64,000 nucleotides of DNA from a bacterium (GCA_030824495.1 JAVBXP010000038.1:23045-87044), one strand, 5' to 3'. Counted from the stretch's first letter, positions 22,951 to 31,705 are shown. A program made the numbers and translations. Notes: generated from the sequence alone by a model not told the origin.

Positions 22951-23228
22951 ATATGCGCCGTGCCCGGCCGCTTGGCTGTGCCAAGGGTCGCGGGGGCGCG
23001 GGTCAGTTGTGGAAAGCCCCCGCGTGGCGGGGCGATCTATGCGATCTCTTCAAGCGCTCGACAGGCTGGGTTCGTCTTGGAACCCATCACGCGACTGGAG
23101 CGCCGATATCGCCGCATTTGCTGCAGCGCAGCGTGGAAATGAAGGTTTGCGGGCCAAAAGTCAAGGAGAACTAGGATTGGCGCTACACCGCCTGTTGCAT
23201 TTTCGCCGTCGGCAGCCAAGGAAACCCC

Positions 23229-23639
23229 ATGGCTGAAACCAAACCCATGCTGTTCGTCGCCGCCGCGGCCTTGATCGACACCGATGGTCGCGTGCTGATC
23301 TGCAAGCGGCCGCAAGGCAAACAACTCGCCGGTCTTTGGGAGTTTCCGGGTGGCAAGGTTGAGCCGGGCGAATCGCCCGAGCAGTGCCTCATCCGTGAAC
23401 TGGACGAGGAACTGGGGATCCAGGTGTCGCACGCCTGCCTCGCTCCCTTTGTCTTCGCCAGCCACGCCTACGAGACCTTCCATCTGATGATGCCGCTCTA
23501 TCTGTGCCGGCGGTGGGAGGGCTTCGTGACGGCCAAGGAACATGACGCCATCGCCTGGGTGAAGCCCTCACAGCTTACCGACTACCCGATGCCGCCCGCG
23601 GACGAGCCGCTGGTCGCCTGGCTGCGCGACCTGATCTGA
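23229..23639 (+). CDS. mutT: (Deoxy)nucleoside triphosphate pyrophosphohydrolase, MutT/Nudix
   Basis: Nudix box GGKVEPGESPEQCLIRELDEELGI. Confidence 0.93.
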   Translation: MAETKPMLFVAAAALIDTDGRVLICKRPQGKQLAGLWEFPGGKVEPGESPEQCLIRELDEELGIQVSHACLAPFVFASHAYETFHLMMPLYLCRRWEGFVTAKEHDAIAWVKPSQLTDYPMPPADEPLVAWLRDLI

Positions 23640-23732
23640 GCCAGCCCGTCGAGAGTTATGCGTGGGACGGCACGGTCGTCTGCGGCTAGCCTTTCTTCAG
23701 GCGGCGATGAGTCCGCCGCGAGGAAACTGGCC

Positions 23733-24263
23733 ATGCCCCCGTCGAGACCCCGGCCCAAGGCGGCCGCAAAGTTCTTCGGCCTCTATCGCGGCGTCGTCGT
23801 CGCGAACCTCGATCCCGAGGGGACGGGCCGCCTTTCCGTCGTGTGTCCCGACGTTTTCGAAGTCGCCGGCTGGGCGATGCCTTGCATGCCGTTGGCTGGT
23901 CCCGGCATGGGCGCGGTGTTCGTGCCGCCGGTCGGGGCGGGGGTCTGGCTGCAGTTTGAGGCCGGCGATCCGGACCGGCCTGTCTGGGTCGGCGGCTATT
24001 GGTCCAGCGCCGCCGAGACGCCCGCAGCGTCCCAGGCTGCAGCTCCGTCTGGGCCGCCGATCGTGTTGCAAAGCGCCCTCCAGAACCGGCTGGTGATCAG
24101 CGACCTGCCCGGACTGGCCGGCGGGGTGATGCTGCAGAGCGCCTCGGGCGCCACCATCCGGGTGACCGACGCCGGCATCACCATCGACAACGGGCAGGGC
24201 GCGCGCATCGTGCTGCACGGTCCGTCCGTCACTATCAACGGCGGCGCGTTGGAGATCACCTGA
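23733..24263 (+). CDS. Phage baseplate assembly protein V / VgrG-like spike (OB fold plus beta-helix)
   Basis: FFGLYRGVVVANLDPEGTGRLSVVCPDVF..PVGAGVWLQFEAGDPDRPVWVGGYW (gp5/gpV OB-fold pattern), then hydrophobic-alternating repeats GATIRVTDAGITIDNGQGARIVLHGPSVTINGGALEIT. Confidence 0.82.
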   Translation: MPPSRPRPKAAAKFFGLYRGVVVANLDPEGTGRLSVVCPDVFEVAGWAMPCMPLAGPGMGAVFVPPVGAGVWLQFEAGDPDRPVWVGGYWSSAAETPAASQAAAPSGPPIVLQSALQNRLVISDLPGLAGGVMLQSASGATIRVTDAGITIDNGQGARIVLHGPSVTINGGALEIT

Positions 24264-24580
24264 TGGCCGGCCTGCTCCTCGACACCGCCGCAGCGGTGAT
24301 GTGCGCGCACGGCGGCAGCGCCCATCCGGTTACACCAAACGCCCGGGTGCGCGTGAACGGCGCGCCGATCGCCACTTCATCCGGGACATGGGTGGTGGCC
24401 GGCTGCGCCTTGCCGCCGCAACAAGGCGGTCCCTGCCTTATCGCCCAGTTCACCACGGCTGCGACCCGCATCACCGCCAGCGGCCAGCCTGTATTGCTCG
24501 CCGACAGCCTCGCCGTGGCCACGCCCACCGGCGCGCCGTTGATCGTCGCATCGGCGCAGAACCGGGTGCGCGGGGTCTGA
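24263..24580 (+). CDS. PAAR-like spike-tip protein
   Basis: MCAHGGSAHPVTPNARVRVNGAPIATSSGTWVVAGCALPPQQGGPCLIAQFTTAATRITASGQPVLLADS; Cys/His pattern of PAAR-like tips; start overlaps upstream stop (TGATG). Confidence 0.72.
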   Translation: MAGLLLDTAAAVMCAHGGSAHPVTPNARVRVNGAPIATSSGTWVVAGCALPPQQGGPCLIAQFTTAATRITASGQPVLLADSLAVATPTGAPLIVASAQNRVRGV

Positions 24581-24659
24581 GGCGACGCCGTCTTGACCGA
24601 CAAAGCGCCCGCGCCTAGCCTTCATAGGTCCCCAGCGCGACGCGAAAAGGAGGGTAGCC

Positions 24660-24713
24660 ATGATTGTTCTCAGCCGCACCACCCTTCGCTGCGTCGCCGA
24701 TATGGTATCCTGA
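24660..24713 (+). CDS. Possible 17-aa small ORF
   Basis: AAAAGGAGGGTAGCC-ATG: strong Shine-Dalgarno; MIVLSRTTLRCVADMVS*. Confidence 0.3.
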   Translation: MIVLSRTTLRCVADMVS

Positions 24714-24777
24714 TACCTTAGGGTCTTTCCCTTCGGCGAACGCCTGACCAGGCCTTCGAACCGAAGGATGTCCAGCC

Positions 24778-25851
24778 TTGCTAGACACATACGGTTGGAG
24801 CCAGACGCTCCAACACCAATTCACCGACCACGCGGCGCGCGGCTTGCTGCCCGCTCGCGTCATCGTTCAACAACGCGGGCTCTACCGGCTCGCCACTCAG
24901 GAGGGCGAGGTCTCGGCCGAGCTCTCAGGCAAGTTCCTCCACGAGGCCCTGACCGGCGACCACCCCGTCGCCGGGGACTGGGTCGCCTGCATGGTGCGTG
25001 CGCAGGAAGCGGCGGCGACCATCCATCACCTGCTGCCACGCTCCAGCGTGTTCATCCGTCGGGCCTCCGGGCCAGGCGGCGGCTCCCAGGTGGTGGCGGC
25101 CAATGTCGACCTTGTGCTGCTGGTCGCCTCGCTCAACGCCGACCTCAGCCTGCGCCGGCTGGAGCGCTATCTCGCGACCGCCTGGGAGAGCGGCGCCCAG
25201 CCGGTCATCGTGCTGACCAAGGCCGATGCTTGCGCGGAGGCGTCGGCTCTGGTCGCGGCGGTGCAGAACATCGCCTTCGGCGTCCCGGTCCATGCCGTCT
25301 CGGCGGTTACGGGGCAGGGGGTGGCCGAAGTCTCGGCCCTGCTGGCTCCGGGCAAGACGGCGGTGCTGCTCGGCTCGTCCGGCGTGGGCAAGTCCACCCT
25401 GGTCAACGCCCTCGCCGGGGCTGAGCTGATGGCCACGGGCGGCATCCGCGAGGACGACGCGCGCGGCCGCCACACCACCACCCATCGCGAACTGGTGGTG
25501 CTGCCCACCGGGGCGCTGATCCTGGACACGCCCGGCATGCGCGAGCTGGGGCTGTGGGACGCCGACGAGGGCATGGCCGCCGCCTTCGCCGATATCAAGG
25601 CTCTGGGCGCGGCCTGCCGGTTTCGCGATTGCAGCCATCAGGCTGAGCCCGGCTGCGCCGTCCGCCTGGCTCTGGAGCGTGGCGACCTCGATGGGGGGCG
25701 CTGGAAGAGCTACGGCAAGCTCCAGCGCGAACTGGCGCACCTGGATCGTCGCGACGATCCCCAGGCTCAGATCGAGAACCGCAAGCTATGGGCCCAGCGC
25801 CACAAGGCCTCTCGCCAGCGGCTCAAACACCGCGACAGCGAAGCGTACTAG
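24778..25851 (+). CDS. rsgA: Ribosome small subunit-dependent GTPase A (TTG start)
   Basis: Circularly permuted GTPase: VLTKADA, LLGSSGVGKSTLVNALAG, LDTPGMRELGLWD, CRFRDCSHQAEPGCAV zinc region. Confidence 0.95.
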   Translation: MLDTYGWSQTLQHQFTDHAARGLLPARVIVQQRGLYRLATQEGEVSAELSGKFLHEALTGDHPVAGDWVACMVRAQEAAATIHHLLPRSSVFIRRASGPGGGSQVVAANVDLVLLVASLNADLSLRRLERYLATAWESGAQPVIVLTKADACAEASALVAAVQNIAFGVPVHAVSAVTGQGVAEVSALLAPGKTAVLLGSSGVGKSTLVNALAGAELMATGGIREDDARGRHTTTHRELVVLPTGALILDTPGMRELGLWDADEGMAAAFADIKALGAACRFRDCSHQAEPGCAVRLALERGDLDGGRWKSYGKLQRELAHLDRRDDPQAQIENRKLWAQRHKASRQRLKHRDSEAY

Positions 25852-25882
25852 GCTTCTTCGGCCTCTGTGGGGGAAATGAAAA

Positions 25883-25913
25883 GGCCCGCGGTGAGCTCGG
25901 ATCACCGCGGGCC
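25883..25913. terminator. Bidirectional Rho-independent terminator
   Basis: GGCCCGCGGTGA-gctcgga-TCACCGCGGGCC; U-rich flank on both strands (gtcttt / TTTTC). Confidence 0.85.
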
Positions 25914-25931
25914 GTCTTTCAGGGGTCGAAG

Positions 25932-26078
25932 CTAAACCTCGACCGGTTCGCCTGCGACGTGCGCATCGAACGCCTCTGAGTTGAGCCCGAGTCTGCGCGC
26001 GACGCCAGTCCCATATTCGCGTTCTGCGAGGACGAAGTGACGCACCCGCCGGATCGGGATGGCCTTCGGCGCGTCAGT
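25932..26078 (-). pseudogene. C-terminal remnant of a monofunctional heme catalase
   Basis: Minus-strand frame TDAPKAIPIRRVRHFVLAEREYGTGVARRLGLNSEAFDAHVAGEPVEV*, resembling catalase C-termini (..HF..A...YG..VA..LGL); no ATG in the frame and an in-frame stop at 26079-26081. Confidence 0.6.
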
Positions 26079-26092
26079 TCACAGGCGTGCGC

Positions 26093-26104
26093 GATAAGGT
26101 TATC
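26093..26104. promoter_or_regulatory. Small dyad immediately upstream of oxyR
   Basis: GATAA-GG-TTATC directly before the oxyR ATG. Confidence 0.3.
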
Positions 26105-26106
26105 TG

Positions 26107-26973
26107 ATGGGCATGCCCACATTTCGACAGCTTCGTTATCTGACCGCCCTGGCCGAGGCGCGCCATTTCGGCCGCGCGGCGGCGGCCTGCCACGTCACCC
26201 AACCGGCGCTGTCGATGCAGATCCGCGAACTGGAGGCCGAACTCGACCTGACCCTCGTCGAGCGCGGAAAGGGCGGGGTGACCCTGACGCCAGACGGCGA
26301 AGCCCTGGCCGAGCGCGCGCGGAGCCTCACCGCCGGGGTCAAGGATCTGGAGGACTTCGCCCGCGAACGGCGCGGCGTTCGCGCCAAGCGGCTGGTCCTG
26401 GGTGTGATCCCGACGGTCGCGCCCTATCTGCTGCCAAATCTCCTGCCGGTGCTGCAGGCAGTGATCCCCGACCTGGACCTGAAGATCCGCGAGACCCGGA
26501 CCACCGCCCTGATGGCCGAGCTCGCCGCCGGTGATCTGGACGCGGTGATCGCCGCCCTGCCGCTGAAGGGCGATGACGTGGACGCGGTAAGCCTGTTCGA
26601 AGATCCCTTCCTGCTCGCCAGCCCCGCCGCCGCGCCCCTGGCCGCGACTGACCCGCGCGCCCTACCTGCGGACCGCCTGCTGCTGCTCGAGGAGGGGCAC
26701 TGCCTGCGTGAACAGGCTCTAGGTGCTTGCGCGATCACTGACCTCTCCACCTTCGGCGCGACCAGCCTCACCACATTGCTCCACCTGGTCGCCCACGGGC
26801 AGGGCGTGACCCTGTTGCCGCGCATGGCGGCGGCCGAGATCGCCGATCCCCGGATCGCCTTGGCGCGGTTCCCGGCCCCGCAGCCCAGCCGCACGATCGC
26901 CATGGCCTGGCGGACCGGCTCGCCCCGCAAGAAGCAACTCAAGGAGATCGCCGCGCGATTAGTGCGGGGGTAA
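26107..26973 (+). CDS. oxyR: LysR-family hydrogen-peroxide regulator OxyR-like
   Basis: PTFRQLRYLTALAEARHFGRAAAACHVTQPALSMQIRELE; LLLLEEGHCLREQALGAC with OxyR-type cysteines. Confidence 0.87.
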   Translation: MGMPTFRQLRYLTALAEARHFGRAAAACHVTQPALSMQIRELEAELDLTLVERGKGGVTLTPDGEALAERARSLTAGVKDLEDFARERRGVRAKRLVLGVIPTVAPYLLPNLLPVLQAVIPDLDLKIRETRTTALMAELAAGDLDAVIAALPLKGDDVDAVSLFEDPFLLASPAAAPLAATDPRALPADRLLLLEEGHCLREQALGACAITDLSTFGATSLTTLLHLVAHGQGVTLLPRMAAAEIADPRIALARFPAPQPSRTIAMAWRTGSPRKKQLKEIAARLVRG

Positions 26974-27079
26974 AGGCGCGGCGGGAGCGCCTTGCCGCTC
27001 GAGCTTTCCGACAGCGGCGAAGTGGCGGTAGGAAACACCTACACCCATGCGGTCCGCCGCGAACTCGACCTGAAGGTCC

Positions 27080-27949
27080 ATGATGACGCCGACTGACGAT
27101 TGGCTGACCGGCTTCCTGGAGGCCGAACGGCTCCCGGCCTCCTATGCGCAGACCGTCGAAGCCGTGGCCTTGCCGTTGGCTCAGCAGATCGCGACGAGGG
27201 CGGAGCAGGCAGGCGGCCTGGTGGTCGGCCTGTGCGGCGCCCAGGCCAGCGGCAAATCGACCCTGACGGCGGTGGTGAAACGATTGCTGGAGATGCGCGG
27301 CTTGAAGGTGGCGCTGTTTTCGCTCGACGACATCTACCTGACCCGCGCCGAGCGTCGGGCTTTGGCTGCGAAGGTGCATCCGCTGCTGGCCACGCGAGGC
27401 GTTCCGGGAACCCATGATGTCGCCTGGGGTGAAGCCTTGCTTGAGGATTTGCGCAAGCCGGGGCCGACCCTGCTGCCGGCCTTCGACAAGGCCAGCGACG
27501 ACCGCAAGCCGGGAGCGGTGTTTGAGGGGCCGGCCGATGTGGTGCTGTTCGAAGGCTGGTGCGTCGGGGCCGCGCCACAGGATCCGGAAGCCCTGGCCCA
27601 GCCGATCAACGATCTGGAGCGGGACCTTGACCCGGGCGGGGTCTGGCGGACCTACGCCAATGCAGCCTTGGCGGGTCCTTACCGGGACCTGTTCTCAAGG
27701 CTCGATATGCTGGTGCTGTTGCGGTCGCCGGGCTTCGAGGTCGTGCTGGAGTGGCGGGCCGAGCAGGAGCACAAGCTGCGCGAACGCCTGGCCCGCGAGG
27801 GGGGCGATGCGTCCCGCGTGATGAGCGATGCTCAGGTCGAGGCCTTCATTCGCCACTATGAGCGCCTGACGCGCTGGATCTTGGAAGAAATGCCGAGGCG
27901 GGCCGACATCGTGGTCCGCCTCGACAAACAACGACGAGCGTCGCTTTAG
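27080..27949 (+). CDS. D-glycerate 3-kinase-like P-loop kinase
   Basis: GLCGAQASGKSTLTAVVKRLL; LFSLDDIYLTRAERRALAAKVHPLLATRGVPGTHD; VLFEGWCVGA. Confidence 0.85.
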   Translation: MMTPTDDWLTGFLEAERLPASYAQTVEAVALPLAQQIATRAEQAGGLVVGLCGAQASGKSTLTAVVKRLLEMRGLKVALFSLDDIYLTRAERRALAAKVHPLLATRGVPGTHDVAWGEALLEDLRKPGPTLLPAFDKASDDRKPGAVFEGPADVVLFEGWCVGAAPQDPEALAQPINDLERDLDPGGVWRTYANAALAGPYRDLFSRLDMLVLLRSPGFEVVLEWRAEQEHKLRERLAREGGDASRVMSDAQVEAFIRHYERLTRWILEEMPRRADIVVRLDKQRRASL

Positions 27950-28329
27950 GCGGCCGGTTCGGCGTTCAGAACCTGGGTCAGACGTTGGCGCAGGGCGTTG
28001 TCCTTTTGCACCGCGGCCGACATCTCATTGTACTTGTCCGGCGACAGGCCGCTGGCCTGGACGGCGGCGCCCATCTTGCCGATCATTTCCTTCTGCACGG
28101 TGGCCTTCGTCGGGCCATCAGCACCGGCGAGCTTGGGGCTGTACTCACTGTTGATCTTCTGGATTTCGGTCATCGCGGCGCCAAACGACTTCAGCTCGGC
28201 GTCGGTGAAACCGCCAGCGGCGGGAGCGGCGGCGGCCGGAGCTTCAGCAGCCGGAGCAGTCTGGGCTTGAGCCGAGGCGCCAAAAGTCACGGCGCCGAGC
28301 AGGCCAGCGGCCAGAATAGCAATACGCAT
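27946..28329 (-). CDS. DUF4168 family secreted protein
   Basis: Signal peptide MRIAILAAGLLGAVTFGASAQA; FTDAELKSFGAAMTEIQKINSEY. Confidence 0.8.
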   Translation of the reverse strand: MRIAILAAGLLGAVTFGASAQAQTAPAAEAPAAAAPAAGGFTDAELKSFGAAMTEIQKINSEYSPKLAGADGPTKATVQKEMIGKMGAAVQASGLSPDKYNEMSAAVQKDNALRQRLTQVLNAEPAA

Positions 28330-28497
28330 ACGGAGGGTTTCCTAACCTATTTGGGATCGAGCCCAGCGAGCCTAACGCGAGCGTCGGGACGAAAATACGA
28401 CCGCAATGCGCCGAACGCGGGTCTGCGACGATTGTGCGCAGCGGGCAGGCAGATCGGCGCGAGGCGCCTCGCACGCCGGCCCAATTCCCGTCTACGA

Positions 28498-29502
28498 CTA
28501 GCCGACGTATCCGGCAGGCTGCGCCACGCAGTCCTCAGGCCTCTGCACCCGCTCATGTCCGAGCCCAACGTCGAGACTCTGCAATTGGGCGAACAAAACC
28601 TGCAGGCGCTTGAGATTTGCGACCGCAAGACGGCTCACCACCGCCTCGGCTTGCGGCGCGGGCCGCGCATCGAAGCTGGCGCCCTGTGCGGTGATCAGTC
28701 CGCGGGTCCTCAGGGTATGAAGCCGCCGACGCACGCTCGGGATCGGCTGGCTCAGAGAGCGCGCCAGGGACGACGTCCGCAGGGTAGGCCAAGCGTCACC
28801 AGCCGCGCCACGACCAGTCGCCTCGACCATGCCCATATAGACCAAGGCCTCGTCATAGCCGCCCGCCATGTCGGCGATCCTGGCCAGGGTGTCCACGGCG
28901 AAGGCCGCGCAGCGGCGATTGACCAACCTAAGCGGCGGCTCGCCGGCCCCTAGGTCGCTCGCGTCGGCCTTTGGCCAATAGACTTCAGGGACCCTGGAGG
29001 AGAGGTCACGTAGCAAAGTCCGAACCGCGGCATAGTTGACCTGCGAGCCAGCGTGATGGTGCGGCTCGTCGATCAGGCGCGCATGAACCCCGTGCTCGGT
29101 GCGGACGCATCGGCCCATGGCGATCAGGCCATCCACCCGCCGCCGGGTCGTTTCGTACGGCAGGCCTAGCCGATCGGACAGCAACCGAACGGAGATTGGA
29201 CGTCGAAAGCCATCCGGCGGTCCGTCTGCATATGTGGCGTACCGCCAACCAAGGGTCGCGATCTCGTCGAGGTGGCCGATGTCAGCGTCCATGATCGCAG
29301 TCAGGAGTACGGCGTCGATGATGTCGCCCTTCGAGCCGTCGACGCCGGCGAGGATGGCGCGCAATAGATAGCGACACGTCGCGTAGAGGACCGCGGCGAG
29401 CACTTCGGGACTGACTCGCGCGCCGTGAGAGGCGCGCGTGGGCAGGGTCACCGTCGTCGACAGGCCAAGCCAGGGCTCCACGCTTTGTCGGGATAGGGGC
29501 AT
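28498..29502 (-). CDS. Protein with two winged-helix-like modules, unknown function
   Basis: Module 1 ..LLTAIMDADIGHLDEIATLGWRYA..PPDGFRRPISVRLLSDRLGLPYETTRRRVDGLIAMGRCVRTEHGVHA; module 2 ..TLRTSSLARSLSQPIPSVRRRLHTLRTRGLITAQGASFDA; start preceded by AAGGAG. Confidence 0.7.
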   Translation of the reverse strand: MPLSRQSVEPWLGLSTTVTLPTRASHGARVSPEVLAAVLYATCRYLLRAILAGVDGSKGDIIDAVLLTAIMDADIGHLDEIATLGWRYATYADGPPDGFRRPISVRLLSDRLGLPYETTRRRVDGLIAMGRCVRTEHGVHARLIDEPHHHAGSQVNYAAVRTLLRDLSSRVPEVYWPKADASDLGAGEPPLRLVNRRCAAFAVDTLARIADMAGGYDEALVYMGMVEATGRGAAGDAWPTLRTSSLARSLSQPIPSVRRRLHTLRTRGLITAQGASFDARPAPQAEAVVSRLAVANLKRLQVLFAQLQSLDVGLGHERVQRPEDCVAQPAGYVG

Positions 29503-29671
29503 GGGGCTCCTTAAGAAAAGCCGGACTATCGGCTCGTGATTCCTACATGCTGACGCTGTTCCCAACACCTGCGCGCTGGTCGATTTGTTCATTTTGGGTA
29601 CGAGGCCCGTCCCTGGCCGCACCCTGGTAACCCTAGCTGCCTACCTCTCGCGCCAGATATGGGGGACAGAG

Positions 29672-30181
29672 ATGGCCAGCGGACTTGCGGCGCTTCGAAT
29701 ACTGGTCATCGACGATAACCCCCAGATGCGCACCATCGTCGGCACCGTCCTCTCCGCCGCCGGTGTCGGCCAGGTCTTCTACGCACAAAATGGACGCGAG
29801 GGTCTGTCGGCTCTGTTGGCGTGCCAGCCTGACGTCACCTTCGTCGATTATGAGATGCCGCAGATGAACGGCCTGGATTTCATCTCGGGGGTGCGCGCCC
29901 TGGATGGCGATCAGCGGATGACTGCACTGATCATGCTGACCGGCCACTCAGATCGCCGGCGCCTAAGCGCCGCACGTGATCGAGGCGTGAATGAGTTCCT
30001 CGCCAAACCGGTCGCGGCGCGAACCATACTGGGGCGCCTGCAGTCGGTGATCCTACACGCACGACCATTCATTCTGACCGGAAGCTACTTTGGGCCCGAC
30101 CGCCGTCGCCGAAGCACCGCAGACTACGCCGGTCCGCGCAGACGGGCGAGCGACAGGCTGGGTGAGACGCTCGAGATTTGA
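29672..30181 (+). CDS. Single-domain response regulator (CheY-like receiver) with GPDRRRR tail
   Basis: RILVIDDNPQMRTIVGTVL, VTFVDYEMPQMNGLDFI, FLAKPV; C-terminal FGPDRRRRSTADYAGPRRRASD. Confidence 0.92.
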   Translation: MASGLAALRILVIDDNPQMRTIVGTVLSAAGVGQVFYAQNGREGLSALLACQPDVTFVDYEMPQMNGLDFISGVRALDGDQRMTALIMLTGHSDRRRLSAARDRGVNEFLAKPVAARTILGRLQSVILHARPFILTGSYFGPDRRRRSTADYAGPRRRASDRLGETLEI

Positions 30182-30339
30182 CAACGCCCCTCGGCCTTCG
30201 AGCACCGAGGGCGCGCGCCGAAAAGCGGACCTGGCCATGTTCTCAGAAGTGGTGGGTAGCGGACGCAGGATGACGCTACGATCAGGCTTCCGTTGCCGCC
30301 TTCGTGATGTTGGCGGCCTCCAGAATCAGGGGGAACGCC

Positions 30340-30759
30340 ATGACGGTTCGAACAGCGCGATGTGCGTGTCAGGCGTGCGAAGTCGAGGTTGAGGGCGAGC
30401 CGGTCAGTAGCGGGCTCTGTAGCTGCGACAATTGCAAACGGCGTACGGGCGCGCCGTTCGGATGGTCGGTCTACTTCCACGATGAACAGGTCAGTCGGGT
30501 GGAAGGTCCGCTCACGGTCCTCGACGGCTTCGGCAAACGCTGGTTTTGCGCAAGGTGCGGTTCGACCATCTATTGGCGGTCCTTCGGAGCCTGGAGGCCC
30601 GGCCAGACAGGATTTGCTGGAGGCTGCTTCGCCGATCCGACGCTGCCGGTCCCCACCATTGCAGTACGCTGCGCGCAAGGCATGCCGTGGATTGCGTACC
30701 CCGACGGCTGCGCAGTGTTTGATGACATGCCGCCGGTCCCTCCCTCTTCGGCTCCGTGA
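30340..30759 (+). CDS. GFA/CENP-V family zinc protein
   Basis: CACQACEVEVEGEPVSSGLCSCDNCKRRTGAPFGWSVYF.., FCARCGSTIYW. Confidence 0.88.
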   Translation: MTVRTARCACQACEVEVEGEPVSSGLCSCDNCKRRTGAPFGWSVYFHDEQVSRVEGPLTVLDGFGKRWFCARCGSTIYWRSFGAWRPGQTGFAGGCFADPTLPVPTIAVRCAQGMPWIAYPDGCAVFDDMPPVPPSSAP

Positions 30760-30793
30760 GTGTCCGTAACGGGTCGGTAGACACCGCCCGCAG

Positions 30794-31705
30794 CTAGTCC
30801 TCGTCGCGCGGCAGCGGGTTCTCGACCACGCCCAGAGCGTCGGCGAGGCGCATCTTGGCCGAGCCGGGTTTCAGCGGCTTTTGCTGGCTGGGATCAGGCG
30901 CCCAGCCGGTGAGGGTCAGGATCTCGAAGGTGGCGGGCACGCGGCCGTCGGGTTCGGCGAACTTCTCGACGTAGAGCTCGAAGGCGCGGGCCAGGACTTG
31001 CCGGGTGAGCAGGCGCGGGTGGCGTTCAGCCAGCACGCTGGTCTCGCCCATGGCCCGAAGGTCGGCCAGCAGCTTCAAGGGGTGGGCGTAGCGCACCGTC
31101 ACCCGATCGACGTCGGCGACGGGGAGGGCGAAGCCGGAGCGTTGCAGCAGGCCAGCCGCGTCATAGGCGTCGGCGAAGGGCGAGACCCGCGGGCCCGCGC
31201 CGCCGGTCAGCTCCGCCTCGGCCGCCAGCATCGACTGGCGCAGCTCGGTCAGGGTCGCCCCGCCCAGCATCGAGCCGATAAACAGGCCGTCCGGCTTGAG
31301 CGCCCGGCGGATCTGGATCAGCGCCCCGACCACGTCGTTGGTCCAGTGCAGCGAGAGCGTCGAGATCACCAGGTCCAGGCTGCCGAACGCGAAGGGCAGG
31401 CGCTCTTCGTCGGCCACTAGGCGCGGTCCGGCGCGGCCCGACAGCATGGCGCTCGAAAGATCGGCCTCGATCAGGTGGCCGACGCGCGGCTTGGCGTCGC
31501 TGAGCGCCAGGGCGTCGGCGAACGCCCCGTTGCGTGCGCCGAGATCGACGGCGAGCGGGAAGTCGCGCATGATCGCTTCCAGGCGCACGACGGCGTCCTC
31601 GGCGGCGCGCCGCTTGAGGAAGTCGGCGTTGGCGTAGACGGCCGCGGCCCTGTTCAGGCGGGTGCGAAGCAGGTCGCGGTTGAATAGGCGGGGCGGGGCG
31701 GACAT
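30794..31705 (-). CDS. SAM-dependent methyltransferase (BioC/NDUFAF5-like)
   Basis: LFNRDLLRTRLNRAAAVYANADFLKRRAAEDAVVRLEAI..VDLGARNG..LDLVISTLSLHWTNDVVGALIQIRRALKPDGLFIGSMLGG. Confidence 0.88.
   Translation of the reverse strand: MSAPPRLFNRDLLRTRLNRAAAVYANADFLKRRAAEDAVVRLEAIMRDFPLAVDLGARNGAFADALALSDAKPRVGHLIEADLSSAMLSGRAGPRLVADEERLPFAFGSLDLVISTLSLHWTNDVVGALIQIRRALKPDGLFIGSMLGGATLTELRQSMLAAEAELTGGAGPRVSPFADAYDAAGLLQRSGFALPVADVDRVTVRYAHPLKLLADLRAMGETSVLAERHPRLLTRQVLARAFELYVEKFAEPDGRVPATFEILTLTGWAPDPSQQKPLKPGSAKMRLADALGVVENPLPRDED

Noticed and set aside
23672-23690. Possible sigma-54 promoter (GGCACGGTCGTCTGC) upstream of the spike gene
   Set aside because: GG to GC spacing is 11 rather than 10 nt and the -12 element is poor.
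26974-27096. In-frame open stretch after the OxyR stop (..LPLELSDSGEVAVGNTYTHAVRRELDLKVHDDAD*)
   Set aside because: No start codon with a good ribosome-binding site and no recognised family; could be a remnant, but unsupported.
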